Assembly (NCBI GenBank): GCA_947072565.1
Contig: CAMTIM010000059.1
Coordinates: 1-64,000 of the forward strand
Length of the DNA: 64,000 bases
Origin: an uncultured Peptostreptococcaceae bacterium
GTDB lineage: Bacteria; Bacillota; Clostridia; Peptostreptococcales; Peptostreptococcaceae
Direction of reading: 5' to 3'
This document shows, in pieces, positions 55,026 through 64,000 of the stretch. A program made the translations under genes and the position numbers. Position 1 is the first letter of the stretch. Every line of letters begins with the position of its first letter. Below the pieces are notes generated by a model. That model made no database searches and was not told where the DNA came from. It was given only the letters and a program-made list of their open reading frames with translations.

Positions 55026-56399
55026 ATGAGTATGATACATAAGTTTTCAATGAATGGATATAATATAGTTTTAGATGTGAATGGTGGATCTGTACATATA
55101 GTTGATGATGTAGCCTATAAATTAGTTGATGATTACAAAGAAAATACTAAAGAGGAAATAATAGATAAATTAGGGAAAGAATATTCGGTTGAACAAATAA
55201 ATGAAGCGTATGAAGAGATAAAAACTTTAGAAAAAGAAGGTCTTTTATATACTGAAGATACTTATCAATTCCATCCAAACTTTGTAAATAGAAAGAAAGT
55301 AGTAAAAGCTTTATGTTTACACGTAGCGCATGATTGTAACCTAAAATGTAAATACTGCTTTGCTGCACAAGGAGACTTTGGTGGAGAAAAAGAAATGATG
55401 AGTTTTGAAATAGGTAAAGCGGGTATAGATTACTTAGTAGCTAACTCAGGAAACAGAAAAAATCTAGAAATAGACTTCTTTGGTGGAGAGCCACTAATGA
55501 ACTTTGAAGTAGTTAAACAATTAGTAGAGTACGGAAGAAGTATAGAAAAAGAAAACAACAAAGTAATGAGATTTACAATGACTACAAATGGAGTATTACT
55601 AGATGATGAAAAAATAGCTTACATAAATGAGCATATGCACAATGCTGTTTTAAGTTTAGATGGTAGAAAAAGCATAAATGACAACATGAGACCTACTTTA
55701 AACGATAAAGGAAGTTATGATTTAATATTACCTAAGTTTAAAAAGCTTGTAGAAACTAGACCTAAGGATAAGTACTACTATATGAGAGGGACTTTCACAA
55801 GAGATAACTTAGACTTTGCAAAAGACGTTATGCACTTTGCAAATGAAGGTTTCAAACTTACATCTGTTGAACCAGTAGTAGGAGATGAGTCTAACCCATA
55901 TGCACTTAGAGAAGAAGATATGCCTAAAGTATTTGAAGAATACGAAAAATTAGCAGTACAATACGCAGATATGAAAGTAAAGGGAGATGACTTTAAGTTC
56001 TTCCACTTTATGATAGATTTAAATCAAGGACCATGTGTAATAAAAAGAATAACAGGATGTGGAGCTGGAAATGAATATCTTTCAATAACTCCAAACGGGG
56101 ATATATACCCATGTCACCAATTCGTTGGAAATGAAGATTACAAGATGGCAAATATATTAGATGAAGAAATAGTATTACCTAAAGAGATAACAGATTCATT
56201 TAGAGATGCTCACGTATATAGTAAAGAAGATTGTAAAAAATGCTGGAATAAATTCTACTGTTCAGGTGGATGTCATGCAAATGCAACTAACTTTAACAAT
56301 GATATAATGAAGCCATATGAACTTGGTTGCGAAATGCAAAAGAAACGTACAGAGTGTTCAATAATGATACAAGCAAAACTAATGTTAGAAGGAGAATAG
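55026..56399 (+). CDS. scfB: radical-SAM thioether-forming SCIFF peptide maturase
   Basis: 457 residues. Residues about 10-75 form a PqqD-like RiPP recognition element. The radical-SAM motif is C104-C108-C111 in CNLKCKYCF. The C-terminal SPASM domain has CGAGNEYLSI, YPCHQF, CKKCWNKFYCSGGC and CEMQ for two auxiliary clusters. It crosslinks Cys to Thr in the SCIFF peptide (scfA, 50235-50378). ATG with AGGAGG upstream. The gamma carbonic anhydrase gene starts 2 nt after its stop. Usually scfA and scfB are adjacent; here six genes lie between or flank them. Confidence 0.95.
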   Translation: MSMIHKFSMNGYNIVLDVNGGSVHIVDDVAYKLVDDYKENTKEEIIDKLGKEYSVEQINEAYEEIKTLEKEGLLYTEDTYQFHPNFVNRKKVVKALCLHVAHDCNLKCKYCFAAQGDFGGEKEMMSFEIGKAGIDYLVANSGNRKNLEIDFFGGEPLMNFEVVKQLVEYGRSIEKENNKVMRFTMTTNGVLLDDEKIAYINEHMHNAVLSLDGRKSINDNMRPTLNDKGSYDLILPKFKKLVETRPKDKYYYMRGTFTRDNLDFAKDVMHFANEGFKLTSVEPVVGDESNPYALREEDMPKVFEEYEKLAVQYADMKVKGDDFKFFHFMIDLNQGPCVIKRITGCGAGNEYLSITPNGDIYPCHQFVGNEDYKMANILDEEIVLPKEITDSFRDAHVYSKEDCKKCWNKFYCSGGCHANATNFNNDIMKPYELGCEMQKKRTECSIMIQAKLMLEGE

Positions 56400-56401
56400 A
56401 T

Positions 56402-56902
56402 ATGATAAAATCGTACCAGGATGTAGAACCTAAAATAGATGAAACTGTTTTTGTAGCAGAAAGTGCAGATATAATAGGAAATGTAAATATAGCTAAAAAT
56501 GCTAATATATGGTACAACGTAGTCATAAGAGGTGATGTAAATAGTATAACTATAGGTGAAAACACTAATATTCAAGATGGAAGTGTAGTTCACATATGTC
56601 ACGATTGTCCTACTATAATCGGAAAAAATGTAACAGTAGGACACAAAGCACTAATACATGGATGCAAAATTGGAGATAATACTCTAATAGGAATGGGTTC
56701 TATAGTTTTAGACAATGCAGAAATTGGAGAATATACATTACTTGGAGCGGGAAGCCTAGTACCACCAGGTAAAACTATACCAAGCGGAGTATTAGCTATG
56801 GGCTCTCCTGCAAGAGTAATAAGAGAGTTAAATGAAGAAGAAAAAGAAAATCTTAAAAAATCAGCGTTAAAATATGTAGAAACTGCAAATAATCATAAGT
56901 AA
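56402..56902 (+). CDS. gamma carbonic anhydrase-like hexapeptide protein
   Basis: 166 residues of left-handed beta-helix repeats. Zinc ligands are probably H in VVHICHDC, H in VGHKALIHGC and the second H of that segment. The start is ATG 56402 with AAGGAG upstream, 2 nt after the maturase stop. The family (CamH/YrdA type) may hydrate CO2, but many members have no proven activity. Coupled to scfB here. Confidence 0.92.
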   Translation: MIKSYQDVEPKIDETVFVAESADIIGNVNIAKNANIWYNVVIRGDVNSITIGENTNIQDGSVVHICHDCPTIIGKNVTVGHKALIHGCKIGDNTLIGMGSIVLDNAEIGEYTLLGAGSLVPPGKTIPSGVLAMGSPARVIRELNEEEKENLKKSALKYVETANNHK

Positions 56903-56910
56903 GAAAACTA

Positions 56911-56941
56911 AAAGAGCAATCTTTAAAATTGCTCTTTTTTT
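56911..56941 (+). terminator. terminator of the scfB-carbonic anhydrase unit
   Basis: AAAGAGCAAT and ATTGCTCTTT with a 7-nt loop, then TTTT. Confidence 0.92.
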
Positions 56942-56968
56942 ATATCACACAAAGTGGAGTTGGTAATA

Positions 56969-58633
56969 GTGAGAATAGGTTATAAAAACTTAAAAAGATA
57001 TAAAGAGATAGTATACGTATTAGTAAAATATGGGTTTTCATTTGTAGTAGAGAAGCTAAACATGGAAGGTGTAGCTTATAAAATACCTATAACAAATCCT
57101 CCTGAAGAAATAAAAAACATGTCAACAGGGGAAAAAATTAGAAGAGCTATCGAAGAACTAGGACCAACTTATATAAAGTTAGGTCAAATATTAAGTACAA
57201 GAAAAGACCTATTAGACCAAGACATTATAGACGAACTTAGTAAGCTTAGAGATAATGTGGAAGAGTTTGATACAGAGTTAGCTAAATCTATTTTTAAAAG
57301 TGAAATAGGTTTAGATATAGACAAAGTATTTAAAAACTTCAACGACAAGCCAATAGGTGCAGCATCTATTGGACAAGTTTATGAGGCAAGTTTAGATAGT
57401 GGCGAAGAAGTAATTATAAAGATACAAAGACCAAATATCGAATCAATAATAAAGTCTGACTTAGAAATACTTAAAAGTATGGCAATAGCTCTTAAAGATT
57501 TTAAAAAAGATATTGATATAGACTTAATTCAAATAGTAGAAGAGTTTCAAACTCAACTAATACGAGAATTAGATTATAACTTTGAAGCACTAAATGCTAT
57601 GAAATTTAAGCAAATATTTGATAAAAGTGACGATGTTTATATACCTCAAATTTACGAAAAATACACAACTAAGAGAATATTAGTTATGGAAAAAATAATA
57701 GGTGTTAAGCTAAGTGATGTAGATAAAATAAAAAAACTAGGATGGGATACTAAAACAATAAGTGAAATTGGAGTAAAGTCACTTTTAAAACAAGTTTTTG
57801 AACATGGGTTTTTCCATGCTGACCCTCATCCAGGAAATATATTTATTTTAAGTCAAAAGACCATATCATATATTGACTTTGGAATGATTGGGATAGTAGA
57901 TAAAAAAAGTTTAAACTTACTTAATGAAATTGCTATAGCACTTGTAGAAAAAAATGTTGATAGAATAATTTATATATTAATGGAGATGGATGTAGTAAAC
58001 ACAGAAGTAGATATGAGTGCAATTAGACAAGATTTACTTTATTTAATTCACTATTATTATGATGTTCCTCTAGATAAAATCAATATAACAGATATATTAA
58101 ATGAAGTATTTAGGTTCCTTAGAAAATACAAAATATCTATTCCAACACAGCTATTAACATTAGCAAAAACAATAATAACGCTAGAAGGAACAGGAAGAGA
58201 ATTAAATCCTGATTTTTCTCTATCGTCTATGGGACCTCAATTTATGAAGTACTATTATGTAAATAAATTTAATCCTCAAAGAATGTTTATGAGCTCAAAA
58301 CATATTGCAGAAGAAATGCTACTTGATATAAAAACTATACCAAAGCAAATGAGGGTAATACTTAGAAATATAGAAAAAAATAATATAAAAATGCAAATAG
58401 AAGATGTTAAATTTGTTTCACTAGAGCAAAAAATAACGGACCTAACAACTCAAATATCTTTAAGTTTAGTATTAGCATCGATAGTAGTAGGGTCATCTTT
58501 AATAATTGCATCACCTAATATAAATAATAATGTTTGGATAAGACTTACAGCCTTTTCAGGTTTTTTCATATCCTTTATAATTGGATTGTTATTAGTAATA
58601 AAAATTCTAAGATCTCAATATAGAAAAAAATAG
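56969..58633 (+). CDS. ABC1/UbiB-family atypical kinase
   Basis: 554 residues. Family motifs: KLGQILSTRKDLL, the Ala-rich loop PIGAASIGQVYEA, VIIKIQRPN (Lys), ELDYNFEALNA, HADPHPGN and YIDFGMIG. Two C-terminal membrane helices (about 495-545) follow. UbiB proteins bind ATP and support lipid or quinone biosynthesis, but a clostridial anaerobe may have no ubiquinone, so the role is open. The start is uncertain: GTG 56969 has GGAG 10 nt upstream; GTG 56954 is in frame but includes the site. Confidence 0.9.
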   Translation: MRIGYKNLKRYKEIVYVLVKYGFSFVVEKLNMEGVAYKIPITNPPEEIKNMSTGEKIRRAIEELGPTYIKLGQILSTRKDLLDQDIIDELSKLRDNVEEFDTELAKSIFKSEIGLDIDKVFKNFNDKPIGAASIGQVYEASLDSGEEVIIKIQRPNIESIIKSDLEILKSMAIALKDFKKDIDIDLIQIVEEFQTQLIRELDYNFEALNAMKFKQIFDKSDDVYIPQIYEKYTTKRILVMEKIIGVKLSDVDKIKKLGWDTKTISEIGVKSLLKQVFEHGFFHADPHPGNIFILSQKTISYIDFGMIGIVDKKSLNLLNEIAIALVEKNVDRIIYILMEMDVVNTEVDMSAIRQDLLYLIHYYYDVPLDKINITDILNEVFRFLRKYKISIPTQLLTLAKTIITLEGTGRELNPDFSLSSMGPQFMKYYYVNKFNPQRMFMSSKHIAEEMLLDIKTIPKQMRVILRNIEKNNIKMQIEDVKFVSLEQKITDLTTQISLSLVLASIVVGSSLIIASPNINNNVWIRLTAFSGFFISFIIGLLLVIKILRSQYRKK

Positions 58634-58645
58634 AGGTGAGTATGT

Positions 58646-61156
58646 TTGATTTTTAATAAAAAATGGACATTAAAACACATGGGAAGTGTTTTGGATAATG
58701 ATTTAAGCAAAAAACTTAAAATTTCTCCACAGATTAGTCAGATACTTAAAAATAGAAATATAGATAATGAAAAAGATGCTGAGATATTTATGAATCCATC
58801 TTTAGAATATCTTAGAGATCCATTTTTGATGAAAGACATGAAAAAAGCAGTAGATAGAATAGAAAAAGCAATAGAAAATAATGAAAATATATGGATTTAT
58901 GGGGATTATGATGTAGATGGAGTATCATCAACATCAATACTTTGTATATATTTTGATTCAATAAATTATCCTATAAACTACTATATTCCAAATAGGTTAG
59001 AAGAAGGATACGGGATAAATGAAGAATCTATAAAACACATACACTCACAAGGTTGTAACTTAATGATAAGTGTAGACTGTGGTATTACATCTGTAAAAGA
59101 GATAGACCTTGCAAATGAATTAGGACTTGACGTTATAATAACTGACCACCACGAGTGTCAAAGTGAAATACCTAAGGCCTATGCAGTTATAAACCAAAAA
59201 CAAGAAGATTGTAACTATCCATTTGATATGCTTTGTGGATGTGGAGTTGCATTTAAACTTATACAAGCACTTACACCAAAAGAAGAATTTAAAACTAGCT
59301 TATATAATTACATAGAAATAGTAACATTAGCTACTATTTGTGATATCGTGCCTTTAAAAGACGAAAATAGAATATTAGTAAAAAATGGACTAAAGTTAAT
59401 GAGTGAATGCCATAATATAGGACTAAAAGAACTAATTAAAGTTTGCGGTGTAGAAAGTGACAAAATAAAATCTTCACATATAGCATTTGCAATAGGACCT
59501 AGGATAAACGCAAGTGGAAGACTTGGATATTCAAAGTTAGGTGTAGAATTATTTACAACTAAAGATAAATCAAAAGCAAAAGAAATAGCAAACATGTTAG
59601 AAGATAAAAACAACGAAAGACAGTTAATAGAAGCTAAAATGTATCAAGAAGCAGAAGCTATTATAGATAGTAATGAAAAGTACAAAGATGATAAAGTACT
59701 AGTGATAGCTAAAGAAGGTTGGCAACATGGAATTATAGGAATAGTAGCATCTAAACTTACAGAAAAATACTACAAACCAACTGTATTACTAACAATAGAA
59801 GATGGTGAAGCTACGGGTTCAGCCAGGTCTATAAAAGGATTTAGCATATTTGATGCGTTAGTAAAGTCTAAGGATTTATTAAATAAGTTTGGAGGACATG
59901 ACCAAGCAGCAGGCCTAGCGCTAGATAGTAATAAAATAGAAGAATTATCATATGAAGTAAATCAATTTGCTAAATATGAATTAAATGAAGAAGATTTAAT
60001 AGAAAATGTTAATGTAGAATATGAGCTAAGCGAAGAATCTATAGATTTAGATTTGATAGAAGAACTTCATAAATTAGAACCATTTGGACTTAGTAACCCA
60101 AACCCTAAATTTATAGTACGAGATGCAATATTAAAAAATATATCTGTAATTGGGAAAAATAAACAACATCTAAAGTTTACTATAGAAAAAGAAAAATCAT
60201 ATAGTTGCATAGGATTTAATATGGCCTATCTAAAATCTGGATATAATCAAGGTGATAAAGTAGATGTATTGTTCCAATTAGATGAAAATAATTTTATGGG
60301 AAAGAGAAGTGTACAATTTTTACTTAAAGATATGAGATTAGCTCATCCTAAAAATCCGTATACTAATGAAAAGACTGTTGAATTATTATCTAAAATCATT
60401 CCAGATGTTGATAACTTATATACTTTAGGGGATATAGATGAAAAAGCAATATGCCAAAAACTTAAAAATGAAGATATAGATGAATGTATAAATGAAACTA
60501 AAAACATAAACATATTTGATTATCTTAACAAAAATACGCTAGTTATTACCAATACTATAAATGGATTTTATAGAGCATTATCAGACATATCTTTAATAGA
60601 TGAAGACAAATATAGTGGATTTGATATAAATTACAATGTTATTAACACTAAAAATGACAAACTTCAACTTATATTTTCTCCAAATATTGATAAAATAGAC
60701 GTAAAAAGATATAATAATATTATTCTTTATGATTATTTATATAATATGGGCGAATATTCTTATTTATGTAAAAATGCGAATAATGAAAGCTCAATTATTA
60801 AATATTATAATAAATCGGATTTATTATACTTAAATAATGTTATAGATAATTTGATTCCAGATAGAGAAGAATTTAAAGTAGTTTATAAAATAGCTTTGAT
60901 TCAAAAAAATCTAGAAGTAAATTTAGTAGACATCAAAGGTGTGTTTAACACTACGCCTTTAAAATTATTTACAATAATAAAAGTTTTTAAAGAACTGTCA
61001 TTATTAGATTTTGATTTTAAATACGATGAAGTATTAAAAATAAAATCTATATGTATAAATTTATTGCCAAAGCCAGACAAAAAGCTAAATTTAAATGAAA
61101 GTAAGATACTTAATAATTTAAATGAATTAAGCAAAGAATATAAACAAAGCTATTAG
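58646..61156 (+). CDS. recJ: single-stranded-DNA-specific exonuclease RecJ
   Basis: 836 residues: DHH phosphoesterase domain ([27 protein letters not shown]), DHHA1 domain ([25 protein letters not shown]), an OB fold and the long C-terminal extension typical of Firmicutes. Degrades 5'-3' ssDNA in recombination and mismatch repair. TTG start 58646 with GAGGTGA upstream. Followed by apt and relA, the conserved order. Confidence 0.95.
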   Translation: MIFNKKWTLKHMGSVLDNDLSKKLKISPQISQILKNRNIDNEKDAEIFMNPSLEYLRDPFLMKDMKKAVDRIEKAIENNENIWIYGDYDVDGVSSTSILCIYFDSINYPINYYIPNRLEEGYGINEESIKHIHSQGCNLMISVDCGITSVKEIDLANELGLDVIITDHHECQSEIPKAYAVINQKQEDCNYPFDMLCGCGVAFKLIQALTPKEEFKTSLYNYIEIVTLATICDIVPLKDENRILVKNGLKLMSECHNIGLKELIKVCGVESDKIKSSHIAFAIGPRINASGRLGYSKLGVELFTTKDKSKAKEIANMLEDKNNERQLIEAKMYQEAEAIIDSNEKYKDDKVLVIAKEGWQHGIIGIVASKLTEKYYKPTVLLTIEDGEATGSARSIKGFSIFDALVKSKDLLNKFGGHDQAAGLALDSNKIEELSYEVNQFAKYELNEEDLIENVNVEYELSEESIDLDLIEELHKLEPFGLSNPNPKFIVRDAILKNISVIGKNKQHLKFTIEKEKSYSCIGFNMAYLKSGYNQGDKVDVLFQLDENNFMGKRSVQFLLKDMRLAHPKNPYTNEKTVELLSKIIPDVDNLYTLGDIDEKAICQKLKNEDIDECINETKNINIFDYLNKNTLVITNTINGFYRALSDISLIDEDKYSGFDINYNVINTKNDKLQLIFSPNIDKIDVKRYNNIILYDYLYNMGEYSYLCKNANNESSIIKYYNKSDLLYLNNVIDNLIPDREEFKVVYKIALIQKNLEVNLVDIKGVFNTTPLKLFTIIKVFKELSLLDFDFKYDEVLKIKSICINLLPKPDKKLNLNESKILNNLNELSKEYKQSY

Positions 61157-61169
61157 GAGGAGTCCAAAT

Positions 61170-61682
61170 ATGGATTTAACAAAAGTAATAAGAGACGTAG
61201 AGAATTTCCCAAAAGAAGGTATTGTATTTAAAGACATAACTACATTAATGCAAGATGGAGAAGCTTTTAAATTTACAATCGATGAGTTTATAAAAAACTT
61301 AAAAGATAAAAATGTAGATGTAATAGTAGGACCAGAAGCAAGAGGATTCTTAATGGGAACACCAGTAGCTTACGGAATGGGAATCGGATTTGTTCCTGTT
61401 AGAAAGCCTGGAAAATTACCTCATGAAACAGAAAGCTATGAGTACGATTTAGAATATGGAACTGATACTTTAGAGATGCACAAAGATGCAATAAAGCCAG
61501 GCCAAAGAGTAGCAATAGTAGACGATCTATTAGCTACAGGTGGAACTATGGAAGCTACAGCACACCTTATAGAAAAATTAGGTGGAGAAGTAGTTTCTAT
61601 GCAATTTTTAATAGAATTAGAATTCTTAAAAGGAAGAGAAAAATTATCTAAATACGATGTTAATTCTCTACTAAAATACTAA
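61170..61682 (+). CDS. apt: adenine phosphoribosyltransferase
   Basis: Salvages adenine to AMP using PRPP; 170 residues. [19 protein letters not shown] and the PRPP motif [16 protein letters not shown] are clear. ATG 61170 with AGGAGGAG upstream, 13 nt after recJ. Confidence 0.97.
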   Translation: MDLTKVIRDVENFPKEGIVFKDITTLMQDGEAFKFTIDEFIKNLKDKNVDVIVGPEARGFLMGTPVAYGMGIGFVPVRKPGKLPHETESYEYDLEYGTDTLEMHKDAIKPGQRVAIVDDLLATGGTMEATAHLIEKLGGEVVSMQFLIELEFLKGREKLSKYDVNSLLKY

Positions 61683-61689
61683 TAATATA

Positions 61690-61717
61690 AAAATAGTTGG
61701 TAAGCTGCCAACTATTT
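61690..61717 (+). terminator. terminator after apt
   Basis: AAAATAGTTGG and CCAACTATTTT with a 6-nt loop, then TAATATA; weak T tract, so some read-through to relA is likely. Confidence 0.75.
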
Positions 61718-61745
61718 TAATATATATATATTAAAAAAAAACGCA

Positions 61746-61785
61746 GCTAATTTAATTTAATATTTAACATTGTTAATTTAAATTA
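61746..61785. repeat. nested inverted repeats in the relA leader
   Basis: CTAATTTAATTTAA (61746-61759) pairs with TTAATTTAAATTAG (61772-61785) with one mismatch. Overlapping it is the perfect odd palindrome TTAACA-T-TGTTAA (61764-61776). Could be an operator or hairpin 36 nt before relA. Confidence 0.5.
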
Positions 61786-61820
61786 GTATGGCGAATCTTA
61801 TATTTAAAATAGGTGGTATT

Positions 61821-64000
61821 ATGTATGATAAGGAATTACTAGAATTAATAGAAAAAATAAGAAATTATGCACCAAATGCAGATGTTACTTTAGTAGAAAA
61901 GGCTTATTGTTTTGGCAAATCTGCACATGAAGGACAGTTTAGAAAATCTGGGGAGCCTTACTTTATTCATCCAGTAGCAGTAGCAAATATTTTGAGCGAA
62001 ATGGAATTAGATATAGAAACTATAGCTGCGGGACTTTTACATGATGTCGTTGAAGATACGGACTATACATACGATGACATAAAAAAAGAATTCTCACAAG
62101 AGATAGCAGATTTAGTAGATGGAGTAACAAAGCTTGGGCAAATTAAGTATCAATCCAAAGAAGAAACTCAATCTGAAAATTTAAGAAAAATGTTTTTAGC
62201 TATGGCTAAAGATATAAGAGTTATACTTATAAAGTTGGCAGATAGACTTCATAATATGAGGACTTTAAAATTTATGCCTCCTGAAAAAGCAAAATCTAAA
62301 GCAAAAGAAACTCTTGAGATTTATGGAGGAATAGCTAATAGACTAGGTATTTCTACTATAAAATGGGAACTAGAAGACTTAGCACTTAGATATATAGATA
62401 TGGAAGGCTATTATGATTTAGTAGAAAAAGTAGCCAAAAAAAGAAGTCAAAGAGAAGCATATATCAAAAATGTGCTTAGTATACTTAATAGAAAGTTTAA
62501 GGTGGCTCAAATAGATTGCAATGTATACGGAAGACCTAAACATTTTTATAGTATATATAGTAAAATGAAAGACAAACACAAAGACTTTGAAGAAATATAT
62601 GATTTAACAGCAGTAAGAATAATTGTAGGTACAGTTAAGGATTGTTATGCAGTGCTTGGTATGGTACATACTCTATGGAAGCCAATGCCAGGTCGATTTA
62701 AAGACTATATAGCTATGCCTAAGCCTAATATGTACCAAAGTTTACACACTACTGTTATAGGACCGGATGGAGAACCTGTAGAGATACAGATAAGAACCAA
62801 GGAAATGCACAATATTGCAGAATACGGGATTGCAGCACACTGGAAATACAAAGAAGGCAATGACGACCAAAGACAACCTAATATTGAAGAAAAACTTCAA
62901 TGGTTAAGACAAATGATGGAGTGGGAAAAAGACCTAAAAGACCCACAAGAATTTTTAGATGCACTTAAAGACGATGTTTTTAGCAATCAAGTGTATGTAT
63001 TCACACCAAAGGGAGACGTAATTGAACTTCCATCAGGAGCAACTCCTATAGACTTTGCATATAGAGTCCACACAAACGTAGGAAATAAATGTGTTGGAGC
63101 TAAAATTGACGGAAGAATAGTAACTATTGATTACAAACTTCAAAATGGAAACATAGTAGAAATATTAACTTCTACAAATTCTAATGGGCCAAGTAGAGAC
63201 TGGCTTAGTATTGTTAGAACGCCAAATGCTAAGAGTAGAATCAGACAATGGTTTAAAAAAGAAAGAAGAGAAGAAAACTTAGAACGTGGTAATTTAATAT
63301 TAGAAAAAGAATTTAAAAAATATAATTTACCTCTAAAAAATCCTTCTATAGATAAATATTTCCAACAGATATCTAAACAATTTAACCAGCCAAGTGTAGA
63401 GGATTTAGTAGCTACGATAGGATATGGTGGGATAATGGCATCACAAGTTGTTCCTAAAATAAGAGATTTATATGAAAAAGAAGTTAAGAAAATTCAAAAA
63501 GAACAAGTTGTAGAAGATTTTGAAAAGCATAACTTAAGTGACCAAGAATATAAGAAAAAAAGAAAATCTAGTAAATCGCAAGGAATTGTAGTAAAAGGAC
63601 TAGATAATATATTAGTTAGATTTGCAAAATGTTGTAATCCACTTCCAGGAGACAAGATAGTAGGATATGTTACAAAAGGAAGAGGAGTAGCAGTTCATAG
63701 AACTGATTGCCCTAACGCTAATTTAAGTGGAGATTTCTTTGTAAATAGATTAGTAGATGTAGCATGGAGTAATTTAGATAAAGGTAAGTTTGAAGCAGAA
63801 GTACAAATAAGAGCAGTTGATAGAAAAGGTATAATAAATGATATAACTCATATAGTTGCAGTAGACAAGGTGAGTTTAAATGGTATAAATGCAAGAAAAG
63901 GCAAAGACAATATTGTTAGTGTCAACATATTAGTTGAAGTAAATGATATAGAAGAATTAAATTTACTTATGAAAAAAGTCAAATCTACACCAGGTGTAGA
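61821..64000 (+). CDS. relA: bifunctional (p)ppGpp synthetase/hydrolase RelA/SpoT (3' end outside window)
   Basis: 726 codons to the window edge; the Bacillus protein is about 734, so only the last few residues are missing. Hydrolase HD domain with LLHDVVEDTDYTYDDI, synthetase domain with GRPKHFYSIYSKM and YQSLHTT, TGS domain (VFTPKGDVIELPSGATPIDF), zinc-finger region with AKCCNPLPGD and VHRTDCPN, and the ACT domain near the end. The frame is intact throughout. ATG with AGGTGG upstream. Governs the stringent response; follows recJ-apt as in other Firmicutes. Confidence 0.96.
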   Translation, partial: MYDKELLELIEKIRNYAPNADVTLVEKAYCFGKSAHEGQFRKSGEPYFIHPVAVANILSEMELDIETIAAGLLHDVVEDTDYTYDDIKKEFSQEIADLVDGVTKLGQIKYQSKEETQSENLRKMFLAMAKDIRVILIKLADRLHNMRTLKFMPPEKAKSKAKETLEIYGGIANRLGISTIKWELEDLALRYIDMEGYYDLVEKVAKKRSQREAYIKNVLSILNRKFKVAQIDCNVYGRPKHFYSIYSKMKDKHKDFEEIYDLTAVRIIVGTVKDCYAVLGMVHTLWKPMPGRFKDYIAMPKPNMYQSLHTTVIGPDGEPVEIQIRTKEMHNIAEYGIAAHWKYKEGNDDQRQPNIEEKLQWLRQMMEWEKDLKDPQEFLDALKDDVFSNQVYVFTPKGDVIELPSGATPIDFAYRVHTNVGNKCVGAKIDGRIVTIDYKLQNGNIVEILTSTNSNGPSRDWLSIVRTPNAKSRIRQWFKKERREENLERGNLILEKEFKKYNLPLKNPSIDKYFQQISKQFNQPSVEDLVATIGYGGIMASQVVPKIRDLYEKEVKKIQKEQVVEDFEKHNLSDQEYKKKRKSSKSQGIVVKGLDNILVRFAKCCNPLPGDKIVGYVTKGRGVAVHRTDCPNANLSGDFFVNRLVDVAWSNLDKGKFEAEVQIRAVDRKGIINDITHIVAVDKVSLNGINARKGKDNIVSVNILVEVNDIEELNLLMKKVKSTPGV

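Overview
The window is 64 kb of very AT-rich chromosomal DNA (I estimate well under 35 % G+C) from an anaerobic, endospore-forming Firmicute. Gene content fits the class Clostridia, most likely Peptostreptococcaceae near Clostridioides, Paeniclostridium or Paraclostridium. The evidence is a spoIIA/sigF operon, a full spoVAA-AE cluster, yunB, a SpoIVB-type protease, a BofC-like protein, pyruvate formate-lyase with its activase, the SCIFF peptide with its radical-SAM maturase, and GTG/TTG starts behind strong AGGAGG sites. Species cannot be named from sequence alone. There is no CRISPR array, prophage, insertion sequence or rRNA; the only mobile-type gene is a lone serine recombinase (39.4 kb).

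Layout. 0-1 kb: 3' end of a low-complexity Asp-Ala-Thr/Ser repeat protein with a Cys-containing tail, a 29-codon ORF, and tRNA-Ser(GCT). 1-15.6 kb: ClC exchanger, UvrD/PcrA-like helicase, asparaginase, a cysteine desulfurase-ThiI pair for tRNA 4-thiouridine, pflA and pflB (separate promoters, shared operator-like motif), a Ca2+/Na+ exchanger and a DEAD-box RNA helicase with a DbpA-type tail. 15.7-29.4 kb: an orphan molybdopterin oxidoreductase, then a sporulation block: spoIIAA-spoIIAB-sigF behind a good sigma-H promoter, spoVAA-AB-AC-AD-AE, a class A PBP, yunB, a SpoIVB-type protease, a small unknown protein, an amidase_3 and a cytosolic phospholipase-C-like protein. 29.6-39 kb: ABC-F ATPase, HflX, Nudix, YigZ, two half-length TauE/SafE proteins, NadE and YebC. 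39-43 kb: a small accessory patch with a serine resolvase, two small membrane proteins behind tandem Spo0A-like boxes, a ComEC-like metallo-beta-lactamase-fold protein and an unknown gene.

43-64 kb: the conserved DNA repair/tRNA modification/stringent-response neighbourhood. A BofC-like gene precedes ruvC-ruvA-ruvB-queA-(PsiE-like)-tgt-yajC. An intervening set follows: cheV, yrzE-like, the 47-codon SCIFF gene, a two-component system, murJ, an HD protein, the SCIFF maturase, gamma carbonic anhydrase and a UbiB-like kinase. recJ-apt-relA closes the window; relA runs off the right edge only slightly short of its expected end.

Points most worth following: (1) a probable 142-nt small RNA at 6241-6382 (minus) with its own sigma-A promoter, C-rich unpaired motifs able to pair with Shine-Dalgarno sequences, and a Spo0A-box match inside its promoter; (2) tandem Spo0A-like boxes upstream of two small membrane proteins; (3) a SCIFF peptide separated from its maturase by signalling and envelope genes; (4) a SpoIVB-type protease and a BofC-like protein in one window; (5) the true reading frame of the repeat protein at the left edge. 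Several translation starts were moved downstream of the longest possible ORF because the Shine-Dalgarno sequence lies inside the longer ORF.
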